Positions 1-7,797 of a stretch of DNA of 64,000 nucleotides are shown here, piece after piece (position 1 is the stretch's first letter; each line of letters begins with the position of its first letter). The position numbers and the translations under genes are program-made. Location of the stretch: the NCBI RefSeq assembly GCF_947250775.1, contig NZ_OX366349.1:1612001-1676000 (forward strand), written 5' to 3'. The notes beneath the pieces were generated by a model. It was not told the DNA's origin. It worked only from the letters and a program-made list of their open reading frames with translations, and made no database searches. Origin of the DNA: Wolbachia endosymbiont (group A) of Rhinocyllus conicus (GTDB taxonomy: Bacteria > Pseudomonadota > Alphaproteobacteria > Rickettsiales > Anaplasmataceae).

Positions 1-46
1 GTAAATTTCTTAACGTTTGTAGCTAAAAGAGCCCAAGAGAGGTGTC
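1..46 (-). repeat. Fragment of a dispersed ~140-bp intergenic repeat
   Basis: The first 24 bases are the reverse complement of the opening of the repeat units found at 32152-32605 and 40061-40540 (the 'aagaaatttac' core). The window cuts the rest off. No gene is seen in this short stretch before the mobile element. Confidence 0.5.
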
Positions 47-2006
47 ATTACCCCGCCAACAATGTTGCAAAAAACGTAAAATTAGAGAAAAGCATTTCTC
101 GAAAACTTCTATGTCCAAAAACAAGAGTGCCATTTATTTATAGTGCCAACAATCAATTAACCATCAGTTTCAATGAATGATATGAACATATTATTTCAAG
201 GAAAGTTCATGGGAAATAAGAGATTAGCTATACGGATTAGCTGTAGCTATGAAACTAACCGGTTGGCAGAAAAGTATTTGTTAGATGCTTATGAAAAAGC
301 CGTGTCAAAGCAAGTAAGCCAAAAAAATTTAAAACATAAAAATGGGATTCAAGGAGGATCAAATGGTAACAGTGAGTTTATATGCAAGAGTTTCTTCGGG
401 GAAACAAGCACAAGAAAATACAATAGCAAGTCAAGTTGCAGCTTTAGAGAAGCAAATTAGTACGGATGGATACAAATTATTAAGTGAGTATAAATTTATT
501 GATAATGGCTACAGTGGATCTAATCTAGTCCGTCCTGATCTAGAAAAGTTACGTGATAAAGTAACAGAAGGTAAAATTGATAGAATTTACATTCATTCAC
601 CTGATCGCTTATCTAGAAAATATGCATATCAAATGGTATTACTTGAAGAATTTGAGAAAGCAGGAGCAGAAACGGTTTTCTTAAATTATGAGATTAACGA
701 TAATCCAGAATCTCAATTGCTGTTACAAATGCAAGGTATGATAGCAGAATATGAACGAGCGAAAATTATGGAACGAAGTCGTCGCGGAAAGATTTATGCA
801 GCTAATAAAGGTTGTGTAAGCGTAATGGGAGGAGCTCCTTATGGTTATCGTTATATAGATAAATATATGGGAGGAGGACAAGCTTTATTTGAAATAAACG
901 AAGAAGAAGCTAATGTTGTTAGGAAAGTATTTTTGTGGATAGGAAGAGAAAGGACAAGTATTGGGGAAGTGTGTCGTCGGCTAAACACTATGTCTATTAT
1001 AACACGAACAGGAAAAAAGTACTGGGATAGAAGTGTGATTTGGGGTATGTTAAAAAATCCTGCTTACAAAGGACAAGCGGCTTTTGGTAAAACAAAAGTA
1101 GGTATAAAGTTACAACATATCAGACCACAGAAACATTCTTGTGAACAACCGAAAGATAATTACTCTACCTATTCTGTTGAAAAAGCAAATTGGATTTATG
1201 TTAAAGTGCCAAATATAGTGGACGAAGATGTATTTGATATAGTTCAAGAACAATTAGCTGAGAATAGAAAAATAGCAAGGACAAGAGAAAGAGGAGCAAA
1301 ATATTTACTACAAGGTTTAATCGTATGTAAGCGTTGTCGTTATGCATATTACGGAAGTCCTGTAAGAAATAAGCGAGGAGAAAAAATTGATCATTATGCT
1401 TATTATCGTTGTATTGGTAGAGATTCTTACCGTTTTGGTGGTAATAAAATTTGTGATAATAAACACATTCGTACAGATGCATTAGAAACAGCCGTTTGGG
1501 AAGAGGTTAAGCATTTATTGAAAAATCCAAATAGGGTTTTAGAAGAATACAGGCGTAGACTTTCAGAGCTTAAAAAATCATCATGGGATCAAAAAAGCGA
1601 TTTACTAGAGAAACAAGAAAATAAATTAAAACGTGGTATTGCTAGACTTATTGATAGTTATGCTCAAGAATATATTAATCAAGAAGAATTTGAACCACGA
1701 ATTAAAGCAATGAAACAAAGTTTAAAAACAATTGAAGAGGAGAAGAAAAGGATATTCGATCAAAAGAAATTAAAACAGGAATTAACTTTGGTTGTAACCA
1801 ATTTAGAAGACTTTTCTTCCAATATTACATCAAACCTTGATAACGCAGACTGGCTAACTAAACGTGATATTATTAGAACGTTAGTCAAGAGAATTGAAAT
1901 TAACCTTGAGGACGTAAATGTGGTATTTCGTGTAAAAGAGCTACCAAACTCTCCTGGAAATAATCGAGAAGAAAAGAAAAATTTGCAACATTGTTGGCGG
2001 GGTAAT
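47..2006 (+). mobile_element. Compact serine-recombinase transposon, copy 1
   Basis: A 1,960-bp unit bounded by 24-bp perfect inverted repeats (47-70 and 1983-2006; outer ends ATTACCCCGCC and GGCGGGGTAAT). The same unit lies at 55707-57666, and with an insertion at 49204-51498. Each copy has AT at both outer edges; at copy 3, removing the element and one AT restores a continuous reverse-transcriptase frame, so AT behaves as the 2-bp crossover dinucleotide expected of serine recombinases. It carries a short ORF and a large serine recombinase. I know of no described IS family with this combination, but could not search for one. Confidence 0.85.
209..460 (+). CDS. Short ORF upstream of recombinase (orf1), unknown function
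   Basis: An 83-residue frame starting at ATG 209, chosen because AAGGA at 198-202 sits six bases upstream; an in-frame ATG at 173 lacks such a site. Only the first ~50 residues are independent, since the 3' part overlaps the recombinase gene in another frame from 363 on. The unique part is basic and contains LAEKYLLDAYEKAVSKQ, likely helical. I do not recognise a family. The overlap suggests translational coupling with the recombinase, and a role as accessory factor or leader peptide is possible but unproven. In copy 2 this ORF is interrupted by a MITE while the recombinase is left intact. Confidence 0.5.
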   Translation: MGNKRLAIRISCSYETNRLAEKYLLDAYEKAVSKQVSQKNLKHKNGIQGGSNGNSEFICKSFFGETSTRKYNSKSSCSFREAN

Positions 2007-2021
2007 CCCGCTGCTTGTTAG
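363..2021 (+). CDS. Large serine recombinase (site-specific recombinase/transposase)
   Basis: Start ATG 363 is supported by AAGGAGG at 351-357; an ATG at 342 precedes this site and is less likely. The 552 codons hold an N-terminal resolvase domain with the YARVSS motif (catalytic Ser about residue 11), a 'recombinase' domain around residues 155-260, a zinc ribbon opening with CKRC near residue 322, and a Lys/Glu-rich coiled coil around 395-470. This is the domain order of large serine recombinases that cut and rejoin DNA at a central dinucleotide. There is no stop codon within the element: the frame reads through the right inverted repeat (LQHCWRGN) and ends 15 bases outside, adding PAAC here. 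The three copies therefore differ only in their C-terminal tails. Confidence 0.92.
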   Translation: MVTVSLYARVSSGKQAQENTIASQVAALEKQISTDGYKLLSEYKFIDNGYSGSNLVRPDLEKLRDKVTEGKIDRIYIHSPDRLSRKYAYQMVLLEEFEKAGAETVFLNYEINDNPESQLLLQMQGMIAEYERAKIMERSRRGKIYAANKGCVSVMGGAPYGYRYIDKYMGGGQALFEINEEEANVVRKVFLWIGRERTSIGEVCRRLNTMSIITRTGKKYWDRSVIWGMLKNPAYKGQAAFGKTKVGIKLQHIRPQKHSCEQPKDNYSTYSVEKANWIYVKVPNIVDEDVFDIVQEQLAENRKIARTRERGAKYLLQGLIVCKRCRYAYYGSPVRNKRGEKIDHYAYYRCIGRDSYRFGGNKICDNKHIRTDALETAVWEEVKHLLKNPNRVLEEYRRRLSELKKSSWDQKSDLLEKQENKLKRGIARLIDSYAQEYINQEEFEPRIKAMKQSLKTIEEEKKRIFDQKKLKQELTLVVTNLEDFSSNITSNLDNADWLTKRDIIRTLVKRIEINLEDVNVVFRVKELPNSPGNNREEKKNLQHCWRGNPAAC

Positions 2022-2103
2022 CGGGATCTATGTTAAGAGATACCGCGAATGAATCGTGGTATGACGTAGGACTGCTGTCATCCCAGTGCCCAGACACTGG
2101 GAT
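2007..2103. repeat. Cluster of Wolbachia-type palindromic repeats
   Basis: Three hairpins follow each other: CCCGCT...AGCGGG at 2007-2025, an ATACCGCG...GTGGTAT palindrome at 2040-2062, and a 'cccagtg...cactggg' palindrome ending at 2103. The same modules recur throughout the window. The last nine bases (2095-2103) form the left target duplication of the adjacent IS. Confidence 0.75.
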
Positions 2104-3192
2104 GGCTTTGTTGCATCACACTTTATGAGATGGTGATTTATGGTAAATTCATGTAACTATCTCAAATTTAGCCATACCAATATCAGTGAATTTATTAAGC
2201 AAATAGCATTTGATTAGCAGTTCTTTTTCTCGATTTATCTCAGATTTATTCCTAAAACTAAATCCGAATATTTGCTTTAATCTTGAGAAAAACCCTTCAA
2301 TATAAGATCTTTTCCCATAATTTACTTCTTTTTTCCATTCTTTCATGCCATCTTCACCGTATAATTTTATTAACCTAATAGCAGCATTCCTGTCAGACAT
2401 ATAATCTATTTCTGGATGTTCTGCCGCATTGTTTATTGGTGGAATTTTTGTCTTTATATCATATTCGTTACACAACTTATAAAACTTGTGCCTATCACAT
2501 GCTCTATCTGCATATAGTGCTTTTATGGCATGCTGAAAATCAACTTCTTTTAGCAAATCACAAGCTCCATAGTGATCAGAGTAGACACCGTTACTGTATT
2601 TTACAGCTATGGCTTTTTTGTTGTTTATATTCAACATTACGTGCAATTTTCTCGTTTGCTCATAGCCACGATATTTTCTGTCAGTGCTATTTTCCTTGCT
2701 GTGACCAGGAGTGTTGTTGTATATACTAATTCCTGTACTGTCCATAGCAATTTCGATATCTTCCATATTATTTTTATCAATTCTGCAATCATTTATCTTA
2801 ATATTAAGTTTCTTAAACCTTCTTGATGCTTGTGAATAGCTGATAACTGCCAAATCTCTTCCTATTTGTTGCAAATACCCTTTTATAAACCCGACTGTTT
2901 GTCTTAAACCAATTCTAAAGAAACTGACGATTATATGCACCAAAATCACAACTTTATCACTATAAATATAGTTGCCGCCCTGCATTTTTGGACAATTCTC
3001 GTACCAATTTTCTATGGCGTCATTGATATAACAAAAAATGCTTCCTCTTTCTTGGAGAAATTTGTTATATTCATGGCAGTTACTGACTCTCATTTTTTGT
3101 GGCATATTTTTTCTTCAACGGTTAAATGGCTATTTATAATGAATTTTGTCAGTAACTGCCAGTTCTTTTCACTTGAGCGATGCAACAAAGCC
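2104..3192 (-). mobile_element. IS5-family (IS903-like) insertion sequence, copy A
   Basis: A 1,089-bp element with ends GGCTTTGTTGCATC and GATGCAACAAAGCC, matching the GGCTTTGTTG start of IS903-type elements. Flanking 9-mers are cactgggat (2095-2103) and cactggcat (3193-3201), one mismatch, as expected for a 9-bp target duplication that has since mutated or been exchanged. The transposase is identical to that of the copy at 35472-36560. Confidence 0.9.
2149..3105 (-). CDS. IS5-family DDE transposase
   Basis: A 318-residue transposase filling the IS. It shows the IS5-type catalytic layout: MDSTGISIY around residue 120 (first Asp), LYADRACDRHKFY around 195 (second Asp), and YGKRSYIEGFFSRLK around 270 with the Y-R-E pattern that carries the catalytic Glu. 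The length is usual for the family, and the frame is intact, so the copy may be active. The protein is identical to the one at 35559-36515 and clearly diverged from the one at 21382-22338, which implies at least two lineages of this IS and a recent move of this one. Confidence 0.93.
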   Translation of the reverse strand: MPQKMRVSNCHEYNKFLQERGSIFCYINDAIENWYENCPKMQGGNYIYSDKVVILVHIIVSFFRIGLRQTVGFIKGYLQQIGRDLAVISYSQASRRFKKLNIKINDCRIDKNNMEDIEIAMDSTGISIYNNTPGHSKENSTDRKYRGYEQTRKLHVMLNINNKKAIAVKYSNGVYSDHYGACDLLKEVDFQHAIKALYADRACDRHKFYKLCNEYDIKTKIPPINNAAEHPEIDYMSDRNAAIRLIKLYGEDGMKEWKKEVNYGKRSYIEGFFSRLKQIFGFSFRNKSEINREKELLIKCYLLNKFTDIGMAKFEIVT

Positions 3193-3252
3193 CACTGGCA
3201 TCCAGTTTTCCATATAATCTCATCGAAAATGTTGTAACCACTTTCTATGCTA

Positions 3253-3274
3253 GTTTGCTTGCTTACAAGCAAAC
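3253..3274. repeat. Short perfect hairpin
   Basis: GTTTGCTTG and CAAGCAAAC form a 9-bp perfect stem with a 4-base loop, between the IS and the MITE. No gene reads into it, so I do not call it a terminator. Confidence 0.5.
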
Positions 3275-3291
3275 TTTTCTGGATCCCAGTG

Positions 3292-3617
3292 GGCTTTGTT
3301 GCATCGCTACTTATGAAAGGCTAACTATAGCTAGGATTATAAGCAACCTATTGAAAATCTTGTTTTTTTGCAATCAATCTGATCAAATTTAAGAATAGTA
3401 ATTTATTATTTATATTAATAAACTTAATTCTATTGAAAATAGCTAAAGCATTGAAATTCTTGAATTTTAGCCGGATTAGTGAGTGGTAGTGAAATTTCTT
3501 TTACTCAAATTTAGGTATTCACTGACCGTTCTTGTTATAAATACCAGAATAATAAGCTACTGATATTCTCCATCTTTTTTATCTTTAATCCATCATAGCT
3601 AGCGATGCAACAAAGCC
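3292..3617 (-). mobile_element. 326-bp MITE with IS5-type ends, copy 1
   Basis: Ends GGCTTTGTTGCATCGC and GCGATGCAACAAAGCC match the IS5-type element next door, but the interior is unrelated to the transposase gene and holds no coding frame. Three further copies of 326 bp lie at 46855, 47236 and 49506, in the opposite orientation. Flanks here are atcccagtg on the left and cactgggat on the right, which are inverted rather than direct repeats, so this site lies in a palindrome or was rearranged after insertion. Confidence 0.85.
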
Positions 3618-3735
3618 CACTGGGATGACACCGTCATAAAGGAACTAGTGTCAGCTACTTGGATGACAGGAGAATGACACCCTCCTGGTAGGCCCAAATT
3701 GCAATGTTCGTACAGTTGTGGACGTCGAGCCTATC
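3618..3735. repeat. Intergenic palindromic repeat fragments
   Basis: Fragments of the 'cactgggatgac' repeat family lie between the MITE and the 3' end of lysC. No gene is seen. Confidence 0.5.
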
Positions 3736-4902
3736 CTAGTGTTGCATATCAAGCTCATACTCAGTATGTAAATCTTTGACCAAAGCTACAACGTATTCTT
3801 TTTGAACAATTATACTGATTTTGATTTCGGATGTTGTGATAGCAAGTATTTCTATCTTTTTTTCGCTTAAAACCTTGAGTGTGCGGTGTATCACTTCAGT
3901 GTTAGACATAACACCAATACCAATTATTGAAATTTTAGCTACATTATCGTTTATAGCATAATTTTCATTCTTATTCAGTAACTTTTCCATTAAATCAATA
4001 TCAAATTTGGAGATAACAAAACTTGACCCATGTATCATATCAATTTTAACGTTTGCCCCTACTATACCTCTTAAAGTACGCAAGTTATTTGCAAGGTTAG
4101 TGAAAGTTACAAGAGCTTCATTAGTGCTATAAGCTATTCCAGTAATTAAGTATCTCTCTAGTACATCCCTTTTGTGTAGTACTGTGGTGCCTTCTACTTC
4201 TTTAAAAGTGGATAGCACTTGCACTTTAATGTTATGCTTCATTGCAAGTTGTACTGAACGATTATGCAGTATTTTAGCACCAGATGACGACATTTCCAAC
4301 ATTTCATCGTAAGAGATAAATTTGAGCTTGCGTGCCTTTGGAACAATTCTCGGGTCTGCTGTATATATTCCATCAATATCAGTAAAAATTTCGCAAGTTC
4401 TAACACCAAAGGCTACCGTGAAGGCAACTGCTGATATATCAGAGCCTCCTCTTCCAAAAGTAGTGATTCTATCATCATTTATACCCTGAAAACCAGCGAT
4501 GATCGCAGCAGTATAACCCTCAGCAAAAGATCTTTTCACACGGTCAATCTTTATTGTTTTTATTTTAGACTCAGAATAAAAATCATCAGTTACAATCGGT
4601 AACTGCCAGGCAAGCCACGATTTAGCATTAACTCCGATCGATTGGAGAGTGATAGCTAATAGACCGCAAGAAATTTGTTCTCCTGCTGAAAGCATAACGT
4701 CATACTCTGATAACTCTTGTCTGCAACTTAAATTTGAGATTTGCCTAGCCTGAAAAGCCATTTGGTCAGTAAATCCTGCAACAGCAGATACAACAACGAT
4801 TACATTACAACCTTTCTCAATATCGTTTTTTATCAAATTTGCAACTCGGTTTAAATCAGTTAGCGAAGTCCCACCAAATTTTTTTATGATTATTTTGTCC
4901 AT
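3736..4902 (-). CDS. lysC: Aspartate kinase
   Basis: Aspartokinase (388 residues) phosphorylates L-aspartate, the first step toward diaminopimelate; in Wolbachia this presumably serves lipid II synthesis. The N-terminus has the nucleotide-binding KKFGGTSL; SAGEQISC and FGRGGSDISA follow, and two C-terminal ACT-type segments end the protein. The start MDKIIIKKFGG (ATG at 4902) is chosen by family alignment. The reading frame stays open another 540 bases upstream into an IS481 transposase relic, giving an artificial 568-residue ORF; those upstream residues are not part of the enzyme. The IS ends about 90 bases before the start, so the promoter may be in or next to IS sequence. Confidence 0.92.
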   Translation of the reverse strand: MDKIIIKKFGGTSLTDLNRVANLIKNDIEKGCNVIVVVSAVAGFTDQMAFQARQISNLSCRQELSEYDVMLSAGEQISCGLLAITLQSIGVNAKSWLAWQLPIVTDDFYSESKIKTIKIDRVKRSFAEGYTAAIIAGFQGINDDRITTFGRGGSDISAVAFTVAFGVRTCEIFTDIDGIYTADPRIVPKARKLKFISYDEMLEMSSSGAKILHNRSVQLAMKHNIKVQVLSTFKEVEGTTVLHKRDVLERYLITGIAYSTNEALVTFTNLANNLRTLRGIVGANVKIDMIHGSSFVISKFDIDLMEKLLNKNENYAINDNVAKISIIGIGVMSNTEVIHRTLKVLSEKKIEILAITTSEIKISIIVQKEYVVALVKDLHTEYELDMQH

Positions 4903-4991
4903 AGTTACAATATAACTCTCTTCTGAAGAAAAATATAGTTTTTGTAGAGATAGAGGTTGTCCGGAAACTAGAATTAAGGTAGAGTATAAGA

Positions 4992-5978
4992 TGTATGGTT
5001 CCAGAGTGTGATGGTGTGGATCTATTATAAATAATTCAGGAGACTTTGTTAACTGAGAACATATAAATTCAAAAGGCGTAAGACCCCTAAGAGCTTTGAG
5101 TCTCTTTGCATAATTGTAGGCCATAACAAAGTCATAAAGATGCTCCTTAAGTTGCTGATGCGAACGATAGTAATATTTCTTAACTGTAGCATTCTTTAAA
5201 GTTTTATTCATACGTTCAACTTGTCCATTTGTCCAAGAATGGCTAACTTTTGTCAGACGATGTTCAATGTTATTTTCTTCACAAACTCTATCAAATATGT
5301 GTTGGAAGGCGTATTTATGGCGCTTCTGATTTGTAAATTGTATGCCATTATCTGTCAAAATAGTGTGGATTTTATACGGTAAAATTCTAATCAGATTACC
5401 TAAAAACTCAGCAGCTATGGGTTTTGTAGCACTTTTGTGCAACTCAACGTAGGTGAATTTGATCTATTGCAACAAACAAATACAGCTTTCCTTCTTCTGT
5501 TCTAACTTCCGCGATATCAATATGGAAATAGCCTATAGGATATTGTTTGAATTTCTTTCTTGGTTTAACTTCACCATCGACATCTGGTAGTCTGCTAATG
5601 TTGTGCCTTTGTAAACAACGATGTAAGCTGGAGCGACTCAAATGTGGGATTGAGGTTTGCAAAGCGTAGAGACAGTCATCTAATGGCAATAGAGTATGCT
5701 TACGAAATGCAACACTCCTCTTCTAAAGTTAAAACAGTTGATCTTGGATGCTTTGGACCCATACCAGCATCTTTGGTAAATGAGCGTTTTCTCCACTTAA
5801 TAATAGTTTTTGGTTTAAGGTTTGGAGAGTTTTGCTATGCTCTCTTTACTATTTTGTATTGCTCTACGAATTGTCTCTGTTGTTCTGGCGCACCCATGTA
5901 ATACTTGTCCCATAATTCCTCCCTTGATGATATTTTTTTCTCACATTTTATCATACCATCACACTCTGGAACTGTACA
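4992..5978 (-). mobile_element. IS481-family insertion sequence, degraded
   Basis: A 987-bp unit with imperfect inverted ends: TGTATGGTTCCAGAGTGTG at 4992 and CACACTCTGGAACTGTACA ending at 5978. The interior encodes an rve-type transposase broken by several frameshifts. It lies between lysC and recJ, upstream of both divergent genes, so its insertion may have replaced their native promoters. I could not identify a target duplication. Confidence 0.75.
4994..5954 (-). pseudogene. IS481-family transposase, frameshifted
   Basis: Reading on the minus strand, the N-terminus MIKCEKKISSREELWDKYY begins at 5954. A first frameshift near 5800 precedes KTIIKWRKRSFTKDAGMGPK; a second near 5711 precedes FRKHTLLPLDDCLYALQ and YFHIDIAEVRTEEGKLYLF (first catalytic Asp region); a third near 5450 precedes LHKSATKPIAAEFL, ILTDNGIQFT (second Asp) and NGQVERMNKTLK (catalytic Glu). 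All parts of an integrase-core transposase are present but in at least four frames, so the gene is dead. Its last frame runs without a stop into lysC. Confidence 0.8.
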
Positions 5979-6039
5979 TCTAATACAATTATAGAACAAG
6001 TTTAAAAGTTCTGGTAAAGTAGTTTTATTTACAAAGAAT

Positions 6040-7779
6040 ATGCTACTTGAAATTGAAAAGCGCAGCATAACAAATGCATTGTGGAAGTTGCAAGAAGCAG
6101 ATCAAAGGGAAATCTTAACTCTTATACAGAGATTTGAGTTGCCAGAAGTACTAGCAAGAATATTGGTTACTCGTGGTGTTAACATAGAAAATGCAAGCGA
6201 CTTCTTATATCCACTAATCAGATTGCTATTACCAGATCCCTTTCACCTTCTTGATATGGATAAAGCTGTTTCTCGTATAATACGGGCAATAAAAAATAAT
6301 GAAAACATTGCAATATTTGGTGACTATGATGTTGATGGTGCAACGTCGTCAGCATTGATTAACAGGTACCTGAGAGCAATCGATATACACTCTATAATCT
6401 ACATTCCAGATCGTGTTGATGAGGGCTATGGATTAAACACAGATGCTTTATTACAACTTAAAAAAAACGGGATCGATTTATGTATTTCCGTTGATTGCGG
6501 TACGCTTGCATATCAACCAATAGAAGATGCAAAGGTCTTTGGTCTTGATATTATAGTTGTCGATCATCATCTTGGTACGGAAAAGTTACCAAGCGCCGTA
6601 GCAGTTGTTAACCCAAACCGCCTTGATGAAAGCTCTCCTTATACTAACCTTGCAGCAGTTGGAGTGTCATTTCTGCTGATTATTGCTCTTAATAAAAGCC
6701 TACGTGAGCAAGGATTTTTTACCAACAAAAAAGAACCAGATTTATTTGATCTGCTGGATTTAGTTGCCCTTGGAACTGTTTGCGATGTTATGCAGATTAC
6801 AGGCCTCAATAGAGCATTTGTCTCACAAGGATTAAAAGTTATGTCAGCAAGAAAAAACGTTGGCTTGCGTGTTTTATTTGATGCTTTGGGGATCCTTGAA
6901 AAACCAAGTGTTTCACGATTAGGGTTTAGTATTGGGCCATGCATAAATGCTGGAGGAAGAATTGGAGAAGCATCGCTCGGTGCAAGGTTGCTTTCCACCG
7001 ATGATGATGAAGAGGCACATTCAATCGCGCTAAAATTAATAGATTTGAATAATGCAAGGAAAGTGTTAGAAAATGAGGCTCTCTTGGAAGCTACAGCACA
7101 AGCGGAAAAATTTGCCCAATTAGGTGTAAATTTTATAATGGTAAGCGGCAACTGGCACCAGGGAATAATCGGTATAATTGCATCGAGGCTAAAGGAGCAG
7201 TTTCACTTACCAACAATAGTGATGTCTTTAAACAATGGAATAGGAAAAGCAAGCTGTAGATCAATTTTGGGAGTTGATATCGGTGCTGCAGTCCTTTCCG
7301 CAAAGTTTACAAATTTAATTATTGAAGGTGGTGGCCATAGTATGGCGGCAGGATTTTCAATTAAAGAAGACAAAATAAATGATTTGCATGATTTTTTTAC
7401 TGAAAGATTTTCAAACTCTATAAATGAGAAAACTTTAAAAGCTGATAGTATAGTAACTGCTAAAGCAATAAACTTATCTCTGTGGAACCAACTGCAACGC
7501 TTGGGACCATTTGGAGTTGGGAATCCTGAACCAAGGTTTATCATTCAGGGAGCAAAGATAAGAAAGCCTGAAGTTATAGGAGTTGACCATATAAAATGTT
7601 TTATTGCTGATGATAATGTTATGGTAAGAGCTATTGCATTTCGCTCTGCAAATACTCACCTTGGCTCTGCTATCATGCAGGGTAATGTTAAAGCCATTTT
7701 GGGTAAAATCTCTATGAATTACTGGAATGGCAATGAATTTGTACAATTTTTAATAGAAGATGTATTGACCATTAGTTGA
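6040..7779 (+). CDS. recJ: Single-stranded-DNA-specific exonuclease RecJ
   Basis: A 5'-3' ssDNA exonuclease of the DHH superfamily used in recombination and repair, 579 residues as usual for the family. Metal-binding motifs are FGDYDVDGATSS near residue 95, SVDCGT near 150 and VVDHH near 177; the DHHA1 domain has GGGHSMAAGF near residue 430, and an OB-like C-terminal part follows. The ATG at 6040 gives a normal N-terminus but its ribosome site is weak. The gene converges with nuoD, the two stops being 18 bases apart. Confidence 0.95.
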   Translation: MLLEIEKRSITNALWKLQEADQREILTLIQRFELPEVLARILVTRGVNIENASDFLYPLIRLLLPDPFHLLDMDKAVSRIIRAIKNNENIAIFGDYDVDGATSSALINRYLRAIDIHSIIYIPDRVDEGYGLNTDALLQLKKNGIDLCISVDCGTLAYQPIEDAKVFGLDIIVVDHHLGTEKLPSAVAVVNPNRLDESSPYTNLAAVGVSFLLIIALNKSLREQGFFTNKKEPDLFDLLDLVALGTVCDVMQITGLNRAFVSQGLKVMSARKNVGLRVLFDALGILEKPSVSRLGFSIGPCINAGGRIGEASLGARLLSTDDDEEAHSIALKLIDLNNARKVLENEALLEATAQAEKFAQLGVNFIMVSGNWHQGIIGIIASRLKEQFHLPTIVMSLNNGIGKASCRSILGVDIGAAVLSAKFTNLIIEGGGHSMAAGFSIKEDKINDLHDFFTERFSNSINEKTLKADSIVTAKAINLSLWNQLQRLGPFGVGNPEPRFIIQGAKIRKPEVIGVDHIKCFIADDNVMVRAIAFRSANTHLGSAIMQGNVKAILGKISMNYWNGNEFVQFLIEDVLTIS

Positions 7780-7797
7780 GTTACTATTTTACAATAA

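Noticed and set aside
1201..1482. 93-residue minus-strand ORF inside the recombinase gene (also in the other two copies)
   Set aside because: It lies antisense to the zinc-ribbon part of the recombinase, has no ribosome site, and is a shadow of AT-rich codon use.
3736..5442. 568-residue fusion of a transposase and aspartate kinase
   Set aside because: The upstream part is a frameshifted IS481 relic with its own terminal repeat; family alignment places the LysC start at 4902.
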